This document shows, in pieces, positions 36,921 to 48,100 of a stretch of 64,000 nt of DNA (its first letter is position 1; the number at the start of each line of letters is the position of its first letter). The translations under genes and the position numbers were made by a program. The notes beneath the pieces were generated by a model. That model had not been told where the DNA came from. It ran no database searches and saw only the letters and a list, made by a program, of their open reading frames with translations. This stretch comes from Trachythela sp. YZ-2020 (taxonomy: Eukaryota > Cnidaria > Anthozoa > Malacalcyonacea > Clavulariidae): the NCBI GenBank assembly GCA_016169945.1, contig JADLSH010000193.1, positions 1,922,001-1,986,000 on the forward strand, written 5' to 3'.

Positions 36921-37460
36921 ATGGCGGATCGAGCAGCTTGGAGGAATTTTAAAAAACAAATGACAGCGAAGCGAGGGAATAAAAAGAATGCGTCTGGTGT
37001 CAAAATCTTAGAAGAAGAGTCGATGACGGTCCAGCGATTGAGTGCGGATGTGTCTGGTAAGGCGCAGAAATACACGAGAGTTGGCGCAAGGGATTTCGTT
37101 CCGCCGTTTGAGTACGAGGAAGTGACGGTAGAGAATATCAAACGGGCGTGCTTGAGCCATTTTGACGTTGGCGAAAGCGCCGTTTGTGATGTTTTAGCAG
37201 GCGAGCAGGGCCCATCCTGTTCGTCTGTTAAACAAATACCTCATTTGACCGTCATCCATGTGTGCATTATTGACGGCGAAGAGGTAATAAATAAGCCGGC
37301 CGAAGGAAACCCGGTCCCAAGGAAGAAACGAAAGACTACAGTCGAATCAGTTAGGTTGATTTCATCAAATCCACCCGCTGCTACGCCTGCGGCCACCAAA
37401 AGCAGGTTTATACCGCGAAGCATGTCCGCAGTCGAAATGACGAGTACCACTCGAATTTAA
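36921..37460 (+). CDS. Uncharacterised protein, early-metazoan repeated family
   Basis: An open frame of 179 codons from an ATG in good context (GAATGGCGG). The same frame is open upstream to 36,792, but that stretch looks like non-coding AT-rich DNA. The product is basic at the N-terminus (K/R-rich residues 10-25). The middle has a VTVENIKRACLSHF block followed by CDVLAGEQGPSC, a pattern I associate with a multi-copy uncharacterised family in cnidarian and sponge genomes. A basic PRKKRKT cluster near residue 134 could be a nuclear signal. It lies 0.4 kb outside the transposon end. The C-terminus may be only the first exon of a longer gene. Function unknown. Confidence 0.55.
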   Translation: MADRAAWRNFKKQMTAKRGNKKNASGVKILEEESMTVQRLSADVSGKAQKYTRVGARDFVPPFEYEEVTVENIKRACLSHFDVGESAVCDVLAGEQGPSCSSVKQIPHLTVIHVCIIDGEEVINKPAEGNPVPRKKRKTTVESVRLISSNPPAATPAATKSRFIPRSMSAVEMTSTTRI

Positions 37461-37911
37461 ATACAAATATTAAGGTATGCGAGTTATCCAAAGTTATAAA
37501 TTTAGTATAACAAGTTTTAGCCAAACTTAGTTTCTCTATAAAATATAACGAGAGCCTTGTAAATAGTTTTTTTCAAACTTCTACTCAAGATAAGCAAAAT
37601 AAGTTCAGTTAGGGTACAAGTCACGTGGAAAATTATATTATTATTGCTTCCCAAAGCAGTTGATTTATGATTTATGATTTATTGATAAAATAATACATTG
37701 CAGCCCAAAGCTGAATTACGTATTATATACAGTATTTATACACGTACAATAACTAAAAGGAAATAAAATATTGAAATTTTATTTATTTTGATTTTACACA
37801 GTGCATGTTCATTACATAAATATCTGCCTTAATTTTTGTTGTGCTTTATTATATTAATGACGTAATTAAACCCATTTCCCGTGGATTTGCCAATACTATT
37901 TCAATCATTTT
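37461..37911. other. Intergenic, no gene seen
   Basis: AT-rich DNA with no supported exon or clean repeat. Confidence 0.3.
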
Positions 37912-38305
37912 TACTCGGTTATCTCGAACTCCCCGCTATCTCGAATTGACTTTGCTTCCCTTGACCGAATTTACCCGGTTATCTCGAACTTTGATGATTT
38001 CAGTTCGTTGTTTTTATTAGGAAATACATGCACGTATTTGATTTTTCAGGGTAAGAATGCACATAAAACAGACTATAATAAAGAATGCACTCTTTCAGTA
38101 GAAGATATTTACAGCACAATTATTAGATATAGCTGTATTGACGGTGTTTATTGTATATTTCACAAATAACAGTCGTATCAATGACAATGGGTCACTGGAT
38201 CAGCCACGTTAATCTAATTTCATTGAGACTTGAGTAATTATCTTTTTGAAATTTGACACTGACTCGATATAGCGTTATACAGTTCGAGATAGCGGCGTTC
38301 TACTG
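37912..38305. mobile_element. Probable pogo/Tigger-type MITE
   Basis: The right end (complement) reads CAGTAGAACGCCGCTATCTCG followed outward by TA. The left region has the matching CGGTTATCTCGAACT and CGCTATCTCGAA words. Repeated TATCTCGAA near CAGT ends is typical of pogo/Tigger elements. The left terminus is degenerate, so the start is approximate. Confidence 0.55.
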
Positions 38306-38618
38306 TATTTAAATTAAAATTAAGCTCACTAAAGTTTAGTCTTAGCGGCCATGCATGGTAAACACCTTTGAACTAGGTCTTCAAAGTTGTTTACCAAAGT
38401 GACTAAATATCGAAATCTTGGTTCAAAAGCGTTAAAAAACTCATTAACAATTCATGAGGAAAAGACAAAGGAAATCACTACCGTGTCAGTGGTTTTATAT
38501 GTGATAAAAAGTCATGTTAATTTACATAAACTTTAGCTTTGATTTTCTCGGCTTAGACAATGTTTATTTTAAAAATTACTTCGCCAATGAACTCATAAGA
38601 TGGGTCGTTTTTTAAGCC

Positions 38619-38706
38619 ATTTAAAACACTCGCAGTTCGTGCTTTATCAGATATAAAACACGAGTGTTTTATATCTGATAAAGCACTCCTGCTCGTGTTT
38701 TAAATA
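38619..38706. repeat. Fold-back repeat with 23-bp perfect inner arms
   Basis: 38,639-38,661 and 38,664-38,686 are exact reverse complements separated by two bases. Outer sequence (ATTTAAAACAC and its complement) extends the pairing with mismatches. A transcript would form a nearly loop-less hairpin. Confidence 0.75.
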
Positions 38707-39109
38707 GTACTTTACCCACATCAGGAATATTGAATACATAAAAGTAATCAATGTATTGAAGTTGTTTTACTATGTTAGTGCCTGATTATATGATGTCCTT
38801 TTACCTTAATCACATTAAGTAATTTTTCATTTTTTGACAATCTTTGTAGTCTGCCCATATCGTTACACGTAATAGAGGTCGCCGACGTAATAGAATATTG
38901 ATATACCTCTGCAATTATTAAAGACTGATTTGCATAGAGCACACAAACGACAAGATAGATCCAGACCATGACAGTTGCGACGAAATGGAAACCAGGCTAG
39001 ATCAAGCATATTTCAAGATAGATCAAGAATATTTCTCATCGGGGACAATGACGTGCTCGCAATAGCTGTGATCAAATGGAAATCGGGTTTAAATCAGAAG
39101 AAGATCTCG

Positions 39110-42100
39110 CTAGTTACGACTTATTTTAGCACTAGGTGGTTCATCGCTATTCTCATCGTCCATTTTAGCATCTTGACCTACGCTTGATGTTGCTTCATCG
39201 CCAGACTCGTCTCCACTGATCTCTGCATCATAACTGAAGTCATCTACCGATCCAGAATGTGTAGGTGAAGGTGAGAGCGCTCTAGAAATGGCAGTCTGCA
39301 TGTTCACGGATTTATCTTCCAACCATGTTTTCTAAAGTTAAAGAAACAGAAAAAGATGCAATGTCATTGTTTTCTATACGATAAGCTGTATTATAACACA
39401 TACTGGAAATAAGCCATATGAAACTCGATGTTTGCAATTTAAATTCTACTCCATAGACTGGATTGCCCAATTCATTTATATTTTAGTTAGCAAAGACAAT
39501 CCTGTCGCGACGTTGAGTCTTGGTGTCGCAGGAAATATGTCTATTGTCAATATCCGAAAATATTCTCAAACGGCCCATTGGCCATCAGTTCGGAAATTTC
39601 TTGCCCCTCCCCCCCACACCCAATTTTTGTTGTTGAAAAAATGACAGACAGAAACATTTATTAATACAAATACTCACGAAACTAATTCAATTGGTAACAC
39701 ATCCAATCTTGCCTACATGTCAACCTGAATATTCACTAGCTATACGTGACATCAATGTTTCAGGGGGTAAATTTTCATAGATTCGAAAATATTTTGTTGG
39801 AAATTCGAGGGTTACCGGCGATATTTCCTGTGACACCAGCATGAAATGCAGTGGAGAAAAATCTTCGCGATTGCTAACTGCAAGGTCGACCTAGTGTTAT
39901 TTCGAAACTTTAGCTGCATATTATTACTCTGTCTCAGTTTATCCTCTTCAATGCCCTTAAATATTTCGTACACAATACAATGATCACAAACATATTCAGT
40001 GGAAGGAAAGTCTTAATGGATGAACAGCTGGAATGTTTGCATGGCTAGCGGAGAACATTTCATGGAAGTTTATCCAACTGAAAGAAATAAAGTATAAAGC
40101 ATAAACTGAAAAATGAAAACATCTTGAAAACCCAAGATATGGATTAAAAAGAAAGACGTAAATTTCGATCCTGTTAAAAATCATCATCAGACTAACTTGT
40201 ACGATTTTGAACAAGAAGTCTATTTTTTCTGCTGTGAAAAAATGTAGTGCAAGGGAAAAAACGTGTGGAGATAGGATCTGGGAGATAAGGATCAAGAACA
40301 ACAATGGAAGCATCTCTCTCACTAAATTTTGATGATGTGATCAGTGAACGAAGATTTCCTGAAACAGACCTCATAAGGCCTGTTCATATGAGCCCAGCTA
40401 ATCTTATTAATGGATATACAAATCATAGCGTGTTCATATGGGAGACAAGCCAGCTCGGCTACGTGAGATTTTACCTTTCGTTAGGTTGGATCTCAGTCGA
40501 GTGGGATAAATTTTTAACAGGGATGGACATTTTTTGCTGATTTTGACCTATTATTGAGCGGCGTAGTCATAAAATATTCATTAATAGACCTAAGCAAAGA
40601 CCATTATTAAAAGTCGTAATACAACGTACAGTTTGCTCCTACTATCACAACAAAAGATATTTCGATTGGGCCATGTTTTCGTAATTTCGTCCAACGGAGG
40701 CGGGATATGAAATGGAGTAAAAGCAGTCATATGAACTCAGAAATAATTCATCCCACTTAGGCCAACTTCCCGGCCAACCGGGTTCATATGAACAAGCCTC
40801 TTACTATCCAGACCAAGACCAGGTGTTAAGTTACCTCATGTGACGCGGGAAAACAGACCTGCCGCTAGACGTATTTTTCCTTCGACAGATAGTAAATATC
40901 GAGCTGTATATACAGCGTGTATAAAAAAAGGTAATCCTACTTTGGCATGTTATCTCCCGCATAATATTTAGTTTATAGATTTACCTTTTCACAAAAATAT
41001 AGACCAGGCTTTTAGCTGTTAAATGACACCTTTTTCGTATCACTGCGATCAATAATGGCCCAATACGATCCGATGAAAAAAGAGTGGTTGAAATCACATT
41101 TTTCCACCTTCGGGAATTAGACGTCCTTCGAATTTTCAACCATTTGCCCAGATGATGGTTGCCTATTTGTGAAACGTTCAGCAATGTTCAGCAATGTTCA
41201 GCAAACGTTCAGCCTTCAAATTTTCTGTTTCATAAAATTTTCAAACCACCAATTTTCGTGATTTTAACCTTTCGTAAATTTAGCAAAACTTGATAAATAG
41301 CCCATTAGTTACGCCATCTTATTAAGATTCTTAAATATGAATCCGAAATGAGAATAATTTCAATAGGCAGACAATAGCTTTACGCTCAACTCCCAATGGT
41401 GGAAAAATGCGGTTTCGACCGGCAATTTTTAATTGTATCGTATTTGGCCATTTTTGATCGCAATGATACAAAAAAGGTATCATTTGACAGCTAAAGAATT
41501 GAACTTTATGGATTACTTTGCTAAATTTGGATTACCTTTTATTATACACACTATATAACTAACTGTAGTACGAACTTCACTCGATTGCTCGAATGAAATG
41601 TATATATAGAAAACGATGGCGGATATTAGACGAGTTTTGTACGAACCCTGTTACTCCTTCGCGCGGTTTCATTGCGAATATCATCGGGAAACGACCGCGC
41701 AAAGAACGTCCAATATCCATTTGTTTGGCTTATCTTTCATTACCTAAAATATTACTCCAGTAATATAATTGAGCTCATTGATTGCATGCTATAAACTAAG
41801 TTTTCCGTGTGGAATATGGGAGCGACCATAGACGCAATAAGCCAGTTCGGAATTTCGACTGCGCATCCAAATGACGCGTTCTGCGTCGGGATAAAATTGC
41901 AGTTGAATCATATAACATGTAGCTGAGACTGGAAGAATTAAGATATGCGTATAACAGTATTGAACTAGTGTTCAACCGTCATTTGTGTTTTACATATAGC
42001 GACAATAGATCTGTCATTAAATCATTTTTGTACTAGCATATTTTGTCTTCTTTGTAAAGCAAAATAGAGAAAGGTACACTGTCTTATAAGGGAATATATT

Positions 42101-45100
42101 TTCAAATATATAGAGCGAGTCAACCGTGGCAAAATTAATTTTCTTCGACTTCGAGCAACTCTTTGCATATTCATGCAAATAACAATTGAACATGCAGTTG
42201 AACACTTCGACATGAATATTGTAAATCTTTCACCGTCAGCTACATGTTATATGATTCAACTACAATATTATCCCGACGCAGTTATTTTAGATAATTTTAT
42301 TATCACTGCTAACTATTTTTTATTATTTTATTTAGTTTAGTTTATTACATTTTATTCAAATTAATAATTTATCTCTACTTTAGCATTATTTTGTTCACTA
42401 TTATTATAGTTTAACATTATTAATTTAGGTAATTTTATTATCACTGCTAACTATTTTTTATTATTTAATATCTATATTTTATGTAATATTTAATAACTAT
42501 ATTTTACGATTTTAACTTTATGCTTCAACAGGAAAAAGTTGTTTATTCGGTTAAAGAACTTATTTGACCAACTTTTACCCTTATTTTTATTTTTAGTTTC
42601 AAAATTTACAAGTACAGTATGGTACCAAGTTTTGGTTATGTTTAGACAACGATCGCACGTTAATCGTATAAACTTAAAACTATAGCTCAGAATAAAATAT
42701 CTTTTAACTAAAGATTCGTGTTCAAAAAAGATATGATCGCAAAGCTTGGCTTGGCTAAGTTTGGGTGTATGTAGAAATTTCAATCCCTTGGTTCTTTGGC
42801 CTTGATTCCACCCCTCTCTACATTTATATTTTTCAGGCTGGCGAGAACCTCAACTTGCTTCAAGTCAATCGCGCTCTCTCTATAAATTTAGGCTCAAATT
42901 GCAGGCTTAAAATGAGTCTCGTAATATTGTTTTAAAGCCTTTAGCCTTTTTTACCGTGAATTTGTGCCATATCTTGAAATAATTTAGTAGCTCGCCTCGT
43001 TAATATTCAGCACACATGTACAAACTACGCATGCTCAGTTACGTCAAGTTGGCCTGGCTTAGATGTCAATTTTTGACTGCAATTTCCGATCGCGAATATG
43101 TGATATTAGATGCAATATAGTGGAACAACAGAGACAGACTTGGAGAAAATCTAGCGTGAACCCCTACCAAGACCCAAGGGGATTGCGTTTTTAGCTTGTT
43201 TCATTTAGGAATGGATTGGAAGATAACGTTTAACGTTACTCTAATTCGTCATTACTACTATCATCATCCTCATCACCGGGAAAATAAGATCGGTAAAGGC
43301 CTACCAGTGTTCCATCTCGACCAAACATATCTAAAAATCCACCAATAATGTCGCGTGATTTCTCCTCCCATTTTTGAATGATATTATCTTTAATCTCGCC
43401 CAGCTTCGCCTTTGCCTTTAGTTCCTTCTCCTAGTAAGATACACAAACACCTGATTCTTAATACACCATATAGAAGTTTAATCCATTTTTGGGTAGCGAC
43501 TGTATTACGTCTAAAAGTAGGATGACCAAAAATCTCATGAGATATGATGATATGGAATAAGCAGCAGTTGTTTTTTTACTCAGTGGTTGCTGATGCCTTC
43601 GTGACAGGCATTTACGAAGGCGGCTGTTCAACCGTCCTATGGACGGCCAGACAAACTTTGATATATCAAACTTTGATACTCAAAAGTTGTCAGCTGCTGT
43701 TTACTTAGCTATTGCATACATTTTGATACCTTTTGTATAAAAACACGCTGAATTATGGGTATATGACAACCAGGGCGCTTATATAGTATATAAGTGCCCT
43801 GATGACAACTGATTTCAAGCGCCATGTTTTTTTACCACATCGACAAGAAAGGTATAAATATATATATACAGCTAATTCAAAAAAGGTTGTCCTTTGCAAA
43901 CCTTAAACTCTAAAGCCTTAAAGCTTAAACTCTAAGCGCGAAAAGCACTATGGGAGCGCAAGTTTCAAGTTTAGGAATTGAGATATTAATCATTTCACTC
44001 ACAAATGATCGCCAAATAAAATACGCACGGTATTTTTTGAACCGCCAGTTTTGACATTCTAGCTAAAAGCCTGCTTCGTGAATATTAAGCTACCCTGAAC
44101 TACACTGTTCACGTTTAGTTCATACACACGCTACGAAAGTGGCGGTGAGTAGATGTATATACTGTAATGTACAGTGCATGGATGTAGCTGACCCTTGTAA
44201 ATACCTAACTATAATTTCTACTTTATGTCATTAATTTTTCCTTGATTTCACAACACTCATGCACCAGAAAGGATACGCCCGTCAGGTTAAAAAGAGTTTA
44301 AGAAGACCCGCAGGGTACAGACTGATCACTAGATTGAAATACCTTAATATGGAGATGTATTTGCTTATTCTCTATCCTTATGTACATGTTAGTAGAGTTA
44401 AGTTACTATACTCTAGTCTCTCTTCTTGAATACAGTAAATACAGTATACAAGCTTTTGTGAGGCCTAACCATAAACCACAGGGGTGGAAAAAATATTTGA
44501 TTTTCTGAGACCACAAGGGAACATGAAAACATTTTCTGTGAGTTATTGACAGTTCAATACTATACTGAAGTTGTGTGTACCTGCAGAAACAATAAACAGT
44601 AAACCTATATATCGGAATGGTATGGTTAGGGTTAAGAATTGATCAAATTATGTTCAATGGGTATGCTGTTGAGCCATCTGAACAAGGAGCCAAGCCCAAG
44701 GGTATACTTTCTATCTTTCTATCTGTGGACAAATTCAAACTAATTAAAATGAAATCCAACATGGCTGACATTAACACGTACGCCAACATTCCTTAATAAT
44801 TCGAGTTCTAGACAAGCTAACTACAACAAAATATACACCAAAATACTCCTTGTTGTTCAAGGATTCTAACTAGATATAACTTGCCTTATAAGAGAAAACG
44901 GCACTTCAATAAAATCCACGATAATGCCACCCAAAATATTTATTACTTAGCATGACGTAAAATTATTGCGTGACTGCAAGATCTGAATAGCACTGGCCAA
45001 ACGAACAAGATTGGATTATGAAAGGAAGCATACAGCACTACAGCTTTAGACAATGTTATACCTTTATGAGACTGACATTCATTTCTTCTCTCGTGTATCC

Positions 45101-48100
45101 TCTCTTTAAATTTCTTCTCACGTAGTTATCATAGTCACGTATGACTCGAGCGATGAGATCTGATGTCGAGATACCTTCAGTTCGTTCAGTTGGCAGAAAT
45201 CTACCCATTTCTTTAATGTCTTTATAAACATCGTCATGATCAGCGGATTTATAAGGCACGTCATCATGAGCTACGAAGTCTATCTGTAAAGAAATATCTT
45301 ATAGTTTAAAACTAGCAATAGGCACAGTATGTATATACCGCAAAACGGAGGGTGCGATTAGACAGAACAGGGTCTTAGCAGCCAGGATCTGGAATGTGGG
45401 CGTCCAAATTTGGGATTTGCATGGCCTACAACTTAACATGCATTTACGCGGTGGTGAACCTGTTTGGATGTTGTAAAGACATACTCTCTGGCAATTTTGC
45501 CTATTATTACTGTATTATTTTGATGGCTTGTTAAGAGAACGAAATCACGGATAAAATTCAGTTACGAACTTACGTGATAGATTCACATTCCATAAGCTAT
45601 TATATAATATCAATTTAATGGAATTACTTCCAATTTGACTGTCAATGATTAGTGGAGATAACAAAAGTTCTTAGCCAATGGCAGAAAACAATGACAAGAC
45701 ATTAGATAGTAAAATAGAACGATTGAAGGTCTCAGGAAGAGTATAATAGAAGCAAACCTATGTTCTTTACTCCAAATATCTATTTAGACTGGCTTATGTG
45801 GAAATATTCGTTGATGAGCTTAATGTTGGCCCAGACGGTATACCTACAGTAATCGAGTGATTAGACAGTACGCTTACGTATTAGCTGAGCCTATAACCTC
45901 TATCTTCAATCAGTCTCTGTCTTCAGGTGAGTTTCCTACGCCTTGGAAAGATGCTTATCTCGTTCCTATTCCCAAGACCCACACGGTAACCTGTGAAGAT
46001 TTTGTTGTTGACTGGATGATGCACGATATACGACATAGGATCGATCCTAAACAGTTCGGAAGTCTGAAAGGATCGTCGACAACTTTTTGCCTCATTGACA
46101 TTATAAATAACTGGTTGGAAGCATTAGACACTCCCTCACGTTAACTTAGAGTCTGTTTTTTGACTTTTCTAAGGCCTTCGACAGAATTAACCACAACATA
46201 TTGATTACGAAGCTCATAGACTTGGGAGTGAGAAGAAGTCTGATACCATGGATTTGCGACTTCTTAATGAACAGACGGAGGCAGTAAAAATTCGAGAAAC
46301 TAAATCTGATTGGGCTTATGTGAATGGTGGTGTTCCACAGGGAACTAAGCTAGGACCGGTCCTCTTTCTTGTTATGATAAATGACCTAGAGATGAAGTCC
46401 TGTAACTCGTCCCATTGCAAACTGACCTAGATGATCTACAGGTATGGACAAGCCAGAATGATATGAAACTAAATGGTCTTAAATGTAAAGAAATGACTAT
46501 TAGTTTTCTCCGACAAAGCCCTGACCACGTCCCATTGGTAATCAATGGTCAACAGTTGCAATGTGTTATCCGTCGTTACCGCATTTAATCGCAAATTCAT
46601 TATCTAATCCATTCCGCTCAACATGGATTTGTGAATGGAAAATCATGCTCATCCCAGCTCTTGTCTGTTCTCCATATAATTGGTAAGACCCTAGATGAAG
46701 GAAAGCAAATTGATGTCGTATTCGTGGACATTTCAAAGGCTTTCTACTCAGTAGACCATCAAACGCTAATTCGGAAATTGTACGACTTCGGTATATCAGG
46801 TAACCTTCTACTGTGGTTCAAAAGCCACTTATCTGGAAGATTGCAGCAAGTTGTAGCTCCCAATCACATCAGGTGTCTCGCAGGGCTCAATATTGGTCCT
46901 TTATTATTCCTTGTGTACGTTAACGACATCTCTAACTACATTTCTGCCTCCACCGACATTGCATTGTTCGCTGATGATACTAAATGTTTTAGGACTATTC
47001 AATCTTCTACTGACACAGAGATTGTCCACAAGGACATATCTGGTCTTGAATCTTGGTCTTGTGATCATAGTTTCAAATTTAATCAACCGAAGTGCAAGGT
47101 CTTGTCTGTAACTAGGAAAAAGTCCCCGATTGTGACTGCATATAAACTGAACGACCATGTAATCAACCAAGTTAGTGCTGAATTAGACCTGGGGATCAAG
47201 ATTGACTCCAAACTTAGTTGGAAAAGCCAAGCAAACGATCTACGTTCTAAAGGAAATAGGATGCTTGGAATAGTGAGGCGCTCCACACTAGAGATGGTTG
47301 ATACCCAAGCCAGAAGATCATTATATCTACAACTAATACGAAGCAGAGGCGGATCCATGCTCATCTGATAGAGGGGGTGCAGATTTATCCAGGGGGGGAT
47401 TTATCCAGATCCGTCTATGATACGAAGCCAGTTTGGTTACGCCTCCCAAGTATGTTGTCCTCAAACTATCGAATGTATATTGAAAAAGTTCAGAGGAGTG
47501 CCACAAAGTATATCTTAAACCTCGGTTACATGTCTGACATCTCTTATTCCACCAGGTTAAATAAGCTCGACCATAAGACAGCTAGATGGACGGCAGGCTG
47601 GCTAAGACCGTGTTACAGAACGCACTGTATTACGATCTGGTACTTCTTTATTTTCAGCCAAGTACAGTACGTTCACGGGACTCTATCTATGAGCCCGTTC
47701 ATATGAGCCCGGTTGCCAGGAAGCTCACCTATAAGTGGGATGAATTCTTTCTGTGTTCATATGACTGCTTTTATCCTATCTAATATCCAGCCTCGATGGG
47801 ACGAAATTACGGAAACAAGTCTTCGAAATATATTTTGTTGTGATTGAACAAACTTCACGTTGTATTACGACTTTGCTTAGGTACGTTAATTAGTATAGTT
47901 GTTTATATTTTCAACTACGCCCCTCAATAATAGATCAAATGTCCATCCCGGTCGGGTGGGATGTATCGTGTTCATGATAACAATGTGCAATTATTCCTTA
48001 GATGTAAGGAAGAGATCGTCATACACACCTTATATCGTTTTAAATGTTCTGGTGTAACTATCCAAGGCGCATCTGGCACAATTTCATCAACATATCGACA

